Source: Pseudomonas rhizophila (lineage in GTDB: Bacteria; Pseudomonadota; Gammaproteobacteria; Pseudomonadales; Pseudomonadaceae). From it: a stretch of DNA of 64,000 nucleotides. Location of the stretch: contig NZ_CP024081.1 of NCBI RefSeq assembly GCF_003033885.1, positions 2,422,228 to 2,486,227 on the forward strand, given 5' to 3'. The notes below the pieces were generated by a model, which was given only the letters and a program-made list of their open reading frames with translations, was not told the DNA's origin and searched no databases. How positions within the stretch are numbered: position 1 is the stretch's first letter; every line of letters begins with the position of its first letter. Positions 52,920 through 62,548 of the stretch are shown here, piece by piece. Both the position numbers and the translations under genes were made by a program.

Positions 52920-55106
52920 ATGACAGACTGGCTGCAAAGCTATGGAGAGATGGCTGAACGGGTTCGCGGCCACGATTGGGACGCCAGCCCGCTCGGGCCG
53001 CCGAAACAGTGGCCCGATGTGCTGAAGACCACCGTAGCGTTGAGCCTCGCCTCGCATTTCCCCCAGGCCATCGTGTGGGGGCCGGAACTGATCACGTTGT
53101 ACAACGATGCCTTCGTGCCCATCCTCGGCAATAAACCCCAAGCGCTGGGTCGGCGGTTCGATGAGGTGTGGAAGGAAGTCTGGAGCGACATCGGCCCGAT
53201 TGTGCGGGCGGCCTTCGAGGGGCAGGCGACTTATATCGAGAATTTTCCCCTGATCATCGAGCGTGGCGGCGGCCTGGAACAGGCGTATTTCACGTTCTGC
53301 TACAGCCCCATCCGTGATCAGTTCGGCAAGGTCGTGGGCATGCTGGACACCGTCACCGAGACCACTTCCACGGTGTTCATGACCCAGCGCCTGGCGGTGC
53401 TGGATGCCATTGGCAATGCCGTGGCGAATGCCACCGACCCACAGGCCATCATGGCCACCACCACGCGGATTCTGGCGGCGCACCTGAACCTATCCAATTG
53501 CGCCTATGCGGATATGGATGAGGACGAGGATGGCTTCACCATTCGCGGTGATTGGGCTCGGGCGGGGTCACCCAGTATTGTCGGGCATTACCGGCTGGCG
53601 GATTTTGGTCGGCTGGCGGTTGCCAACCTGCGGGCCGGCAAACCCCTGGTGGTCAACGATAACCTCAAGGAGCTGGCGCCCGAGGAAGCGGCGACGTTCC
53701 AGGCGATCGGTATCGCCGCGACCATTTGCGTGCCGCTGATCAAGAACGGACGTTTGACCGCATTGATGGCCATCCACGACAAAACGCCGCGGGTCTGGTC
53801 CAGCAACGATCTGGCGCTGCTGATGGAAGTGACCGAACGATCCTGGGCTCACATCGAGCGGACCCGCGCGGACGCCGCCGTGCGCGAGGGGCTAGCGGTC
53901 CTGGCGGAACTGAACGCGACGCTGGAGGAGCGGGTCGAGGAACGCACCACGCGCCTGAAACAGACCGAAGCGGCCCTGCGCCAGTCGCAGAAACTTGAAG
54001 CCATCGGCCAGCTCACCGGCGGGGTGGCCCACGACTTCAACAACCTGCTGACGATCATTCGTTCCTCCGTCGACTTTCTGCACATGCCTAACCTCTCCGA
54101 TGAGCGGCGCAACCGCTACATGACGGCGGTTTCCGAGACGGTGGAGCGTGCCGCCAAGCTGACCAGCCAGTTGCTCGCCTTCGCCCGGCGTCAGCCGTTG
54201 AAACCGCAAGTCATCGATGTGGGCAAGCAGGTGCAAAGCCTCGGCGACATGCTGCAGACCGTCACGGGGGCGCGGATTCAGGTCAAGGTCGAGCTGAGCG
54301 ACCGGCCTTGTTACATCCGCGCTGACTTGAGCCAGTTTGAAACGGCGCTGATCAACATGGCCCTCAATGCCAGGGATGCCATGGATGGGCAAGGCACGTT
54401 GTCGCTGCGGCTCATTGGCGGTGCTGGCATGCCGCCGATCCGAGGTCACGCGGGAGCCGGGCAGTCTTTTGCCGCCATTGCCCTGGCGGACACCGGCACC
54501 GGCATTGCGGCAGAAGTCCTGGAGCATATTTTCGAGCCGTTCTTTACCACTAAGGAAGTGGGCAAGGGCACCGGGCTGGGGTTGTCCCAGGTGTTCGGTT
54601 TTGCCAAACAGTCTGGCGGCAACGTGGATGTTTCGACCGTGGTCGGGGAGGGGACGGTGTTTACCTTGTACCTGCCGGAAGTCGAGCCTGAAGAGATTGA
54701 TGAGCCCAACCGGGAGGAAACCACGCCCCTGCTGCTGGAAAAGGGCAAGCGTCGGGTGTTGATCGTGGAGGACAACCTGGAGGTCGGGCGTTTTGCCAAT
54801 CAGATCCTGCAGGATCTGGGCTACGAAACGGCCTGGGCGACCAACGCCGAGGAGGCTCTGGATATGGTTGGCCCGGATGCGATGGCGTTCGACGCGGTAT
54901 TTTCCGACGTCGTCATGCCCGGCATCAGCGGCATTGCCCTGGCCAAGGCACTGCGCCGGCGCCGCCCGGATCTGCCGGTGGTCCTGACGTCGGGTTATAG
55001 CGAGGAGCTGGCCCACCGTGGCCATGAAGATTTCGAGTTTCTATCCAAGCCCTATTCGGCCGATCAGGTTTCCCGGATCTTGAGCCGCGATGGCGGGGCG
55101 GATTGA
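52920..55106 (+). CDS. Hybrid sensor histidine kinase with PAS, GAF and receiver domains
   Basis: 728 residues, no membrane segment, so a cytoplasmic sensor. In order: an N-terminal PAS-like domain (about 20-150), a GAF domain (about 160-310), a coiled coil (about 318-360), HisKA with His371 in GGVAHDFNNLLTII, an HATPase with NMALNARDAMDGQG (N box), DTGTGI and GKGTGLGLS (about 430-580), and a C-terminal receiver with DNLEVGRFANQ and Asp663 in VFSDVVMPG. The HDFNNLL box marks the HWE-neighbouring, PAS-kinase type common in soil bacteria. No response regulator or HPt gene is adjacent, so it is an orphan; the signal is unknown. Confidence 0.88.
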   Translation: MTDWLQSYGEMAERVRGHDWDASPLGPPKQWPDVLKTTVALSLASHFPQAIVWGPELITLYNDAFVPILGNKPQALGRRFDEVWKEVWSDIGPIVRAAFEGQATYIENFPLIIERGGGLEQAYFTFCYSPIRDQFGKVVGMLDTVTETTSTVFMTQRLAVLDAIGNAVANATDPQAIMATTTRILAAHLNLSNCAYADMDEDEDGFTIRGDWARAGSPSIVGHYRLADFGRLAVANLRAGKPLVVNDNLKELAPEEAATFQAIGIAATICVPLIKNGRLTALMAIHDKTPRVWSSNDLALLMEVTERSWAHIERTRADAAVREGLAVLAELNATLEERVEERTTRLKQTEAALRQSQKLEAIGQLTGGVAHDFNNLLTIIRSSVDFLHMPNLSDERRNRYMTAVSETVERAAKLTSQLLAFARRQPLKPQVIDVGKQVQSLGDMLQTVTGARIQVKVELSDRPCYIRADLSQFETALINMALNARDAMDGQGTLSLRLIGGAGMPPIRGHAGAGQSFAAIALADTGTGIAAEVLEHIFEPFFTTKEVGKGTGLGLSQVFGFAKQSGGNVDVSTVVGEGTVFTLYLPEVEPEEIDEPNREETTPLLLEKGKRRVLIVEDNLEVGRFANQILQDLGYETAWATNAEEALDMVGPDAMAFDAVFSDVVMPGISGIALAKALRRRRPDLPVVLTSGYSEELAHRGHEDFEFLSKPYSADQVSRILSRDGGAD

Positions 55107-55269
55107 ATAAAGCGGTCCGTGGGCAAGTCACGCAGCTCCATTCGTCGGCCAGACGCTTGCCTGAATAATCAGTCCTTTGATGACCGACTAGTCTGAAAGT
55201 CGTGAAGGCCTATATTTTTCAGGCAACGGGTTGTTGCCGGTGTGGGCCTCGACGAAAAGGGGAAAGGCG

Positions 55270-55455
55270 ATGGGAGCACCGTACAGCGAGGATAACGGAG
55301 CCGCATATCCGATCAATGAAGGTTTGCAGTGTGGGCAATCGGCCTATAGGGCGGACTTTGGCGACGAGCCGATCAAATCCATCAGGACCAAGGTGTCCAA
55401 AGTGCCGCGAGGGGAAAAGGCCAAGTTCCTGCCCAGGGTCCCGGTCAGGAAGTAA
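55270..55455 (+). CDS. 61-residue hypothetical protein
   Basis: MGAPYSEDNGAAYPINEGLQ to LPRVPVRK, ATG 55270 after AAAAGGGGAAAGGCG, which contains a good ribosome site. It is hydrophilic and basic at the C-terminus, with one Cys, no signal, no motif. I do not recognise a family. The strong leader favours a real gene. A promoter may lie in the 160 bases after the kinase. Confidence 0.55.
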   Translation: MGAPYSEDNGAAYPINEGLQCGQSAYRADFGDEPIKSIRTKVSKVPRGEKAKFLPRVPVRK

Positions 55456-55791
55456 CGTTGCAACTCTACAATTCAGTCCTGTCATCGTGGCGAGGGAGCA
55501 AGCTCCCCGCCACGACACCATTCCAGCCTCTGGCATAAATATTCTTCATCTTTTTTTTCACGACGGTTTCTTTCACGTTTCTTTCACAAGCGGGCGCGTA
55601 ATCTTGGCTCATCCGTTAGAAAGCAGTAACCGCAGTACCTGCCCGTTTCCCCAGCGGGCTTTTTTTTGCCTGTCATAAAACTACCCCTCCGTTTGTTGTC
55701 CAAGTGACATGGCCCGACGCTATCTGGCGTAGACTGACGCCCGCGCGTACCGGCCATCTTTCCCCGATGCGGCATTCTTGAGGTTTCTATC
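55456..55791. other. Intergenic region with REP and terminator
   Basis: 336 bases. A hairpin CGTGGCGAGGGAG..CTCCCCGCCACG (about 55488-55517) is a REP of the second type. Then come tandem TTTCTTTCAC words near 55565-55588 and a terminator at 55641. A small RNA ending at that terminator is possible. No coding frame is supported. Confidence 0.5.
55641..55668 (+). terminator. Rho-independent terminator without an assigned gene
   Basis: GCCCG-TTTCCCCAG-CGGGC followed by T8. No coding gene ends just upstream, so it may close a small RNA or a long 3' leader of the 55270 gene. Confidence 0.7.
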
Positions 55792-56208
55792 ATGCGTTTG
55801 ACTTTATCCACCTTGGTGCTTGGGCTTGTGGTTGCTCAAGGCGCGATGGCTGCCGGTGACGGTACTGCTGCGGTTGGCGGTGGTCTGGGCGGTGCGTTGG
55901 GTAACGTAGTCGGCCAACAGATGGGCGGCAGCACAGGCGCGGCCATTGGCGCCGGTGTCGGTGGTGCAGCCGGCAGTGCGGTGGGGGCGCGTAAGGGCAG
56001 CCGTACGGAAGCGGCCATTGGCGGTGGTTTGGGGTCGGCCGGCGGTTCGATTGTCGGTAACAGCCTGGGCGGCTCGACGGGCTCCACCATCGGCGCAGGT
56101 ATTGGTGGCGCGGCGGGTGGTGCATTGGGTAGCAACCTGTCCAATGACAACGATGGTCATTCGGGTGGTAAGAAGCACAAGCACAAACATAAGAACAAAC
56201 ATCGCTAA
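55792..56208 (+). CDS. Exported glycine-zipper protein
   Basis: 138 residues: a signal peptide (about 1-20, LSTLVLGLVVAQGAMA), then repeated glycine-zipper segments (GGGLGGALGNVVGQQMGGST, GAAIGAGVGGAAGSAVGARK, IGGGLGSAGGSIVGNSLGGS, about 28-115) and a His/Lys tail ending GKKHKHKHKNKHR. Gly-zipper proteins of this type insert into or associate with the outer membrane. The HK-rich tail could bind metal or nucleic acid; this is a guess from composition. A rho-independent terminator follows, so it is a single gene. Confidence 0.75.
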   Translation: MRLTLSTLVLGLVVAQGAMAAGDGTAAVGGGLGGALGNVVGQQMGGSTGAAIGAGVGGAAGSAVGARKGSRTEAAIGGGLGSAGGSIVGNSLGGSTGSTIGAGIGGAAGGALGSNLSNDNDGHSGGKKHKHKHKNKHR

Positions 56209-56228
56209 GCGCATGTTTGGATGAGAAA

Positions 56229-56255
56229 GACCCGGCCTGTGAGCCGGGTTTTTTG
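56229..56255 (+). terminator. Rho-independent terminator of the Gly-zipper gene
   Basis: ACCCGGC-CTGTGA-GCCGGGT followed by TTTTT. Confidence 0.92.
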
Positions 56256-56401
56256 TTCGCCATGGGTTTGCGGTTTATCTGCTCACAGGGTTGTCTGGCC
56301 ACAGGGCTGTCCGGCGTTTTCTTTACCGGGTTATTTACCCGGAACGTTTCCCCTCTGCGCACCTCGAATTCATACATCCATCAGCAATTGCGAGGTGCGT
56401 C

Positions 56402-56569
56402 ATGACGCCGGAAACCGAAGGTACGGAAGAAAAAGGCCCGTCGGGCGTTCCTTTCGTCAATGATCCGGGCAATGAAGACCCCGGCTCGCTGATGGACGAC
56501 GCCCAGGTGCCCTTGATCGAGGGTGAAGAGGTGGAAGACGCTGAGATCGAGGACGAGTCCTACGATTGA
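56402..56569 (+). CDS. Acidic 55-residue hypothetical protein
   Basis: MTPETEGTEEKGPSGVPFVN to EIEDESYD, ATG 56402 after GCGAGGTGCGTC. About one third of residues are Asp or Glu, no Cys, no signal, probably disordered. The next small gene (56639) is also acidic and Pro/Asp-rich. They are not clearly homologous but look alike in style. I do not know the family. Confidence 0.5.
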   Translation: MTPETEGTEEKGPSGVPFVNDPGNEDPGSLMDDAQVPLIEGEEVEDAEIEDESYD

Positions 56570-56638
56570 AGTCGCTCAAGCTGACCGCCCGTGTTCTCAA
56601 AACTGCATGACGTGTTGTCCCGTCATCAGGAGGTTGCC

Positions 56639-56842
56639 ATGACTGCCGATTCGCCTGTCCCTGACGACGATGAAACCCCGGAATACCCGCTGCCCTCGCC
56701 AACCGACTCGCTGAGCCGGGACCAGCGCCCGCCTGACGACGACGCCGGGGTAGAGCAGGTGCCGAGTGAGGATGAGGATATCGAGGCGAGCCCGGACGAT
56801 CCGGACATTGCCGGTAACGACGCCTCCGGCGAACCGAGCTGA
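56639..56842 (+). CDS. Acidic 67-residue hypothetical protein
   Basis: MTADSPVPDDDETPEYPLPS to NDASGEPS from ATG 56639 with a perfect AGGAGG site seven bases upstream, the strongest of this cluster. It is Asp/Glu/Pro/Ser-rich with no hydrophobic core, so disordered. Strong translation signals argue it is real. Function unknown; no family recognised. Confidence 0.6.
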   Translation: MTADSPVPDDDETPEYPLPSPTDSLSRDQRPPDDDAGVEQVPSEDEDIEASPDDPDIAGNDASGEPS

Positions 56843-56932
56843 TTGCCGGTTCCGCCCGTCGATTTATCGGCACCATCGGCCAGTCACGATTGCCACACAT
56901 CAGGTAGGTAACCTTAAAAAGGGAGACTCACC

Positions 56933-57292
56933 ATGATGAAATCAAATGTGACCGCGCTGACCCTGGCCGGGATTCTGTCGGTCAGTTCCATGGCGGTTTT
57001 CGCCCAGTCTTCGGGCGGCAATCCCCCCGTAGATAAGGGGGGGATGCCACCTTCCACCGAGATGGAAGCCGGCACGCCGTCGGGCACGGGAGGCGCGTTG
57101 CCCCCGGGTTCCGTGGAGAGCGGTAATGGCAGCGACGCCAGTGGTAGCAGCACCAGTCCCGGTACGGGCAGCGGCTCAATGAGCGGCGGCAGTTCCATGG
57201 GGGGCGATGCCTCCAGCAGTGGAACCGGGGCCGGAACCAGCGACAGCGGTGGTAGCTCCGATGACGACGGTTCGAGTGGTTCCAGCCAATAA
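56933..57292 (+). CDS. Exported Ser/Gly-rich protein
   Basis: 119 residues starting MMKSNVTALTLAGILSVSSM: a signal peptide to about residue 24 (cut after VFA), followed by Ser/Gly/Thr/Pro low complexity (GSSMGGDASSSGTGAGTSDS) with no cysteine. It resembles the exported protein at 3309-3650 in both leader and composition, though the two are not an obvious duplicate. GGGAGAC precedes the ATG. Possibly a secreted or periplasmic disordered protein; the function is unknown. Confidence 0.68.
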   Translation: MMKSNVTALTLAGILSVSSMAVFAQSSGGNPPVDKGGMPPSTEMEAGTPSGTGGALPPGSVESGNGSDASGSSTSPGTGSGSMSGGSSMGGDASSSGTGAGTSDSGGSSDDDGSSGSSQ

Positions 57293-57328
57293 CGCATTGA
57301 TCATCATCTGAACCTGATCCTTGTTGCG

Positions 57329-57358
57329 GCGAGGGGGCAAGTGCCCTCGCTGCAACAG
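57329..57358. repeat. REP element of the GCGGCGAGGGGGCAAGTGCCCTC type
   Basis: A single copy with hairpin GAGGGGGCAAGTGCCCTC between the exported protein and the phosphatase genes. Confidence 0.7.
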
Positions 57359-57488
57359 TCGCCCACACAGATTTCCCGTTGCCTGTGCCAAGCCACTCTC
57401 GTTATCCTGCTGAATCCTTTAAGGTGAACACGTTGCTCTGGCCAAACCTGAGCCATCTCTGGAACCTTGTGATAACGGATCAGATGCG

Positions 57489-58184
57489 ATGAAAGCACCG
57501 CTGCAAGAGCTTGGCCCGATCAAAGCTGTGATATTCGACATGGATGGGCTGTTGCTGGACACCGAAGGCATTTACACCGAGGTGACCTCCATCATCGCCG
57601 AGCGTTACGGGCGCACGTTTGATTGGAGCGTCAAGCAGAACATCATCGGACGTGGGGCCGGGGATCTGGCCCGCTATGTCGTTCAGGCGCTGGAGTTGCC
57701 GATCACCCCGGAAGAGTTCCTGGTGATCCGCGAGCCCTTGATGCGCGAACGCTTTCCGCACGCCCTGGCGATGCCCGGTGCTGAAGAGCTGGTGCGGCAT
57801 TTGAAGGCCCATGACGTTCCGATTGCGGTGGGCACCAGTTCGTCGAGCCAGTCGTTTGCACTGAAAACCACGCTGCACCGGGACTGGTTTGCGTTGTTCG
57901 ATTTCATCGTCACAGCGGATGACCCGGAGGTGGGCGCGGCGAAGCCGGCACCGGATATCTTCCTCACTGCCGCCCGACGCCTGGGCGTTGCACCCCGCGA
58001 TTGCCTGGTATTCGAAGATTCACCGTTCGGGGTGACCGCGGCGAAAGCGGCGGGAATGACTGCCATTGCCATTCCGGATTCGGCCATGGCCGACGAAAAA
58101 TACGCCCATGCCGACGCGATCATTCGTTCCCTGAAGATCTTCCAGCCAGGCCTGTGCGGTTTGCCAGAGCTGGAGTGGGCCTGA
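57489..58184 (+). CDS. HAD family hydrolase (phosphatase)
   Basis: 231 residues of HAD subfamily IA with a C1 cap. Motif I VIFDMDGLLLDTE has the nucleophile Asp17 and the acid/base Asp19. Motif II is VGTSSSSQS with the Ser/Thr. Motif III/IV GAAKPAPDIFLTAARRLGVA has the Lys and VFEDSPFGVTAAKAAGM the acidic pair. It resembles phosphoglycolate-, pseudouridine- or sugar-phosphate phosphatases (the eukaryotic relative HDHD1 is a pseudouridine-5'-phosphatase). The exact phosphate ester is not deducible. A good terminator follows. Confidence 0.87.
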   Translation: MKAPLQELGPIKAVIFDMDGLLLDTEGIYTEVTSIIAERYGRTFDWSVKQNIIGRGAGDLARYVVQALELPITPEEFLVIREPLMRERFPHALAMPGAEELVRHLKAHDVPIAVGTSSSSQSFALKTTLHRDWFALFDFIVTADDPEVGAAKPAPDIFLTAARRLGVAPRDCLVFEDSPFGVTAAKAAGMTAIAIPDSAMADEKYAHADAIIRSLKIFQPGLCGLPELEWA

Positions 58185-58205
58185 CGACACATCGCGGCAC
58201 AACAG

Positions 58206-58245
58206 AACGCCGTTCATGGTATTACCCATGAACGGCGTTTTTTTA
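58206..58245 (+). terminator. Rho-independent terminator of the HAD gene
   Basis: AACGCCGTTCATG and CATGAACGGCGTT (13-base perfect arms) followed by T7. Confidence 0.93.
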
Positions 58246-58271
58246 TGGCCTGGATCAGGCGCCGCCCCCCC

Positions 58272-58365
58272 CATCGCGAGCAGGCTCGCTCCCACATTGG
58301 TTTTGTGGCGACCGCACATGTTGCGACCACCCAAAATCCCTGTGGGAGCGAGCCTGCTCGCGATG
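58272..58365. repeat. REP pair (REPIN) in inverted orientation
   Basis: CATCGCGAGCAGGCTCGCTC at 58272 and its inverse ending at 58365, in the gap before the racemase-family gene on the minus strand. Confidence 0.9.
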
Positions 58366-58392
58366 GGGGCGATGTGATTCAGAGCTGTGAAT

Positions 58393-59121
58393 TCACCGCC
58401 CAAACCGCCCCGGCCAGCCAATAATGGTCTTGGGCCGAGGCGTGGCATAGGTGCGCACTTTCGAGGTGGACAAGCCCAACCGCACCAGGGCTTCGGCAAT
58501 GGTCACCGCCGCCGTCACGCCATCGACCACCGGCACCCCGGTGCGCTGGCGGATCTGCTCATCGAGCCCGGCCATGCCACCGCAACCCAGGCAGATTACT
58601 TCGGCTTTGTCCTGACTGACTGCCAGTTCTGCCTGCTGCACGATGGCTTCCACCGCCCGTTGCGGGTCTTGCTCAAGCTCCAGCACTGCCAGGCCACTGG
58701 CACGTACCGAGGCGCAGCGATCGAACAGGCCGGAGAGCTTTAGGCGGTCCTCGATCAGCGGCACGGTGCGGTCCAGGGTGGTGACCACCGAATAGGCGTG
58801 GCCCAGGAACATCGCGGTGCTGGCGCCCGCGTCGGTGATGTCCACCACCGGTACATTGAGCAGTTCCTGCAAGCCTTCGCGCCCATGTTCGCCGTAACCG
58901 GCCTGGATCACCGCATCAAACGGCTGATCGTAGGCCATCACCCGATCCATCACCGCGATGGCGGCCAGGTAGCTTTCGAAATTGCCTTCGATGGAGTCAG
59001 CGCCGAAGTACGGCGTGAGCCCGACGATCTCGGTGCCCGGCGCGGCCACGGCCTGGGCTTGTTGGGCGATGGCCCGGGTGATGGATTCGGTGGTGTTGAC
59101 GTTGACCACAAGAATTCGCAT
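58393..59121 (-). CDS. Aspartate/glutamate/hydantoin racemase family protein, one catalytic Cys missing
   Basis: 242 residues from ATG 59121. The fold starts MRILVVNVNTTESITRAIAQ. Racemases of this family use two cysteines: here the second is present in ICLGCGGM (about residue 179), but where hydantoin racemases have A-C-FGDPG the sequence is AGYGEHG (Gly75). With one Cys, a true two-base racemisation is unlikely. A decarboxylase/isomerase activity, as in arylmalonate decarboxylase or maleate isomerase relatives, is more plausible, and the partner step is unknown. No operon partner is seen. Confidence 0.8.
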   Translation of the reverse strand: MRILVVNVNTTESITRAIAQQAQAVAAPGTEIVGLTPYFGADSIEGNFESYLAAIAVMDRVMAYDQPFDAVIQAGYGEHGREGLQELLNVPVVDITDAGASTAMFLGHAYSVVTTLDRTVPLIEDRLKLSGLFDRCASVRASGLAVLELEQDPQRAVEAIVQQAELAVSQDKAEVICLGCGGMAGLDEQIRQRTGVPVVDGVTAAVTIAEALVRLGLSTSKVRTYATPRPKTIIGWPGRFGR

Positions 59122-59263
59122 GAGCTGTCCTCTTCCATAAGCGCAAACAGGCGGCCCGGTCTGGCGGGCCGTTTTTACAATCAACGGCAGATGTTATCCA
59201 TAGGAATGGACAAATGGCAGGTTCTTGCGGTCCGCATGGTTTTTATAAGCGCTGTGGTTTTTT

Positions 59264-60004
59264 TCAGGCCTTGGATTTGCTGATGATATTGCCGGCGTGC
59301 AGCCCGCATTCTTTCTGCGTGGCTTCTTCCCACCACCAGCGGCCTTCGCGTTCGTGCTGGTTCGGCAGCACCGGGCGGGTGCAGGGTTCGCAGCCGATGC
59401 TGATGAAGCCGCGTTCATGCAGGCTGTTGTAGGGCAGTTCCAGCATGCGGATGTAGCCCCAGACTTCTTCGCTGGTCATCTGCGACAGTGGGTTGAATTT
59501 GTACAGGGTGCGTTCCGGAGTGGAAAATGCCGTGTCGATTTCCAGTGCGGCCACCTGGCTGCGGGTGCCGGGGCTCTGATCGCGACGCTGGCCGGTGGCC
59601 CAGGCGCGGACATCGGACAGCTTGCGCCGCAGCGGTTCGATCTTGCGAATGCCGCAGCACTCACCGTGACCGTCCTTGTAGAAGCTGAACAGGCCTTTTT
59701 CCTTCACGAAAGGCTCGAGTTTCGCAGGGTCCGGCGAGATCAGTTCGATATCGATCTTGTAGTGTTCGCGCACCTGTTCGATGAACCGATAGGTTTCCGG
59801 GTGCAGGCGACCGGTGTCGAGGCTGAACACCTTGACGTTCTTATTCAGCTTCCAGGCCATGTCCACCAGCACCACGTCTTCGGCGCCGCTGAAAGATATC
59901 CACAGGTCATCGCCGAATTCGGCGAAGGCCAGTTTGAGGATGTCCTGTGGGGACTTGTTGGCATAGGTCGTGGCGAGTTCCACGACGTCAAACGATGGGC
60001 TCAT
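59264..60004 (-). CDS. cysH: Adenylyl-sulfate (APS) reductase CysH, 4Fe-4S type
   Basis: 246 residues. It reduces activated sulfate to sulfite in cysteine synthesis. The PP-loop-like phosphate motif [15 protein letters not shown] lies at about 37-51. Cysteines 116-117 (ECCGIRK) and 205/208 (GCEPC) ligate the 4Fe-4S cluster that marks the APS-using branch, and the catalytic Cys233 sits in ECGLHAG. It lacks the paired-only pattern of the PAPS enzyme of E. coli. Thioredoxin supplies the electrons. It is divergent from thrH. Confidence 0.93.
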   Translation of the reverse strand: MSPSFDVVELATTYANKSPQDILKLAFAEFGDDLWISFSGAEDVVLVDMAWKLNKNVKVFSLDTGRLHPETYRFIEQVREHYKIDIELISPDPAKLEPFVKEKGLFSFYKDGHGECCGIRKIEPLRRKLSDVRAWATGQRRDQSPGTRSQVAALEIDTAFSTPERTLYKFNPLSQMTSEEVWGYIRMLELPYNSLHERGFISIGCEPCTRPVLPNQHEREGRWWWEEATQKECGLHAGNIISKSKA

Positions 60005-60177
60005 CAGGGCGGCTTCCTACAGGTCGGTGGCGCTGGGCGCTCTATATGGGGCTGATGGTAACAAAAGCTGTCGGGGCTGGCGCGCTCCTGTGCGTTGCGC
60101 AGGCATCGGCGAATGGCTAGAGTCGGCAGTCCTTTTGTTCGCTCAACCGATAAACATCAAAAAAATGGGAGTGTCTT

Positions 60178-60795
60178 GTGGAAATTGCCTGTCTCGACCT
60201 GGAAGGTGTGCTGGTCCCGGAAATCTGGATCGCCTTCGCTGAAAAAACCGGTATTGAATCCCTCAGGGCGACCACGCGGGACATTCCCGACTACGACGTG
60301 TTGATGAAGCAACGGTTGCGCATCCTCGATGAGCATGGCCTCAAGCTCTCCGATATCCAGGAAGTCATCGCCACCCTCAAGCCGCTGGACGGCGCCATCG
60401 AGTTCGTCGACTGGCTGCGCGAGCGCTTCCAGGTGGTGATTCTTTCCGACACCTTCTACGAATTCTCCCAACCCCTGATGCGCCAGCTGGGTTTCCCGAC
60501 GTTGCTCTGCCATCGTCTGATTACCGATGACAGCGGACGGGTAACCGGATACCAACTGCGTCAGAAAGATCCCAAGCGCCAGTCGGTATTGGCCTTCAAG
60601 AGCCTGTACTACCGGGTGATCGCGGCGGGGGATTCCTACAATGACACCACGATGCTGGGTGAAGCCGATGCCGGGATTCTGTTTCATGCGCCGGACAATG
60701 TGATTCAAGAGTTCCCGCAGTTCCCGGCAGTGCACAGTTTTGCTGAGTTGAAGCAGGAATTCATCAAGGCCTCGAATCGAAATCTAAGCTTGTAA
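60178..60795 (+). CDS. thrH: ThrH, bifunctional phosphoserine phosphatase / homoserine phosphotransferase
   Basis: 205 residues from GTG 60178 (GGGAGTGTC upstream). ThrH is a HAD enzyme known from P. aeruginosa: it removes phosphate from phosphoserine and can pass it to homoserine. Residues 1-14 read MEIACLDLEGVLVP, where the nucleophile motif is DLEG with Glu in place of the second Asp, as in known ThrH. The remaining motifs are SDTFYEF, LRQKDPKRQSV and GDSYNDTTML. It provides serine and helps threonine formation. Its gene is alone on this strand, next to cysH. Confidence 0.93.
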   Translation: MEIACLDLEGVLVPEIWIAFAEKTGIESLRATTRDIPDYDVLMKQRLRILDEHGLKLSDIQEVIATLKPLDGAIEFVDWLRERFQVVILSDTFYEFSQPLMRQLGFPTLLCHRLITDDSGRVTGYQLRQKDPKRQSVLAFKSLYYRVIAAGDSYNDTTMLGEADAGILFHAPDNVIQEFPQFPAVHSFAELKQEFIKASNRNLSL

Positions 60796-60808
60796 ACCCA
60801 ATCCCCCT

Positions 60809-60896
60809 GTGGGAGCGAGCTTGCTCGCGATAGCGTTGGGTCAGCAGCATTTGAGCCAACTGGCACACCGCTATCGCGAGCAAGCTTGCTCCCACA
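60809..60896. repeat. REP pair (REPIN) in inverted orientation
   Basis: TGTGGGAGCGAGCTTGCTCG at 60809 and its inverse ending at 60896, between thrH and pabB. Confidence 0.9.
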
Positions 60897-60934
60897 GGGT
60901 TCTGGGCCTGGTCAGGGGCTTGCCCTCGATGCTT

Positions 60935-62278
<1,344 letters not shown>

Positions 62279-62401
62279 GGGCGGGGTGGGTCAGCCGTTC
62301 AGGCGGGGTGGCGATTGTAATCCCTCTGTAGGATTTGCTCCTAGAGGGATGTCGGAGATGAGTAAGTATGGGGCCATCGAAACATTTGGCTGTGAACACC
62401 T

Positions 62402-62533
62402 TGTGGCGAGGGGATTTATCCCCGCTGGGTTGCGCAGCAACCCTAAAACTTACCACCCCGGTGTATCAGGCTGACTGCATCTGCCTGTTTGGGGCTGCTT
62501 CGCAACCCAGCGGGGATAAATCCCCTCGCCACA
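62402..62533. repeat. REP pair of the GTGGCGAGGGGATTTATCCCC type
   Basis: TGTGGCGAGGGGATTTATCC at 62402 and its inverse ending at 62533, each with a second GGGTTGCGCAGCAACCC-like hairpin; the second REP family in this window, here as a full inverted pair. Confidence 0.9.
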
Positions 62534-62548
62534 GGGGTGTTTCAACCC

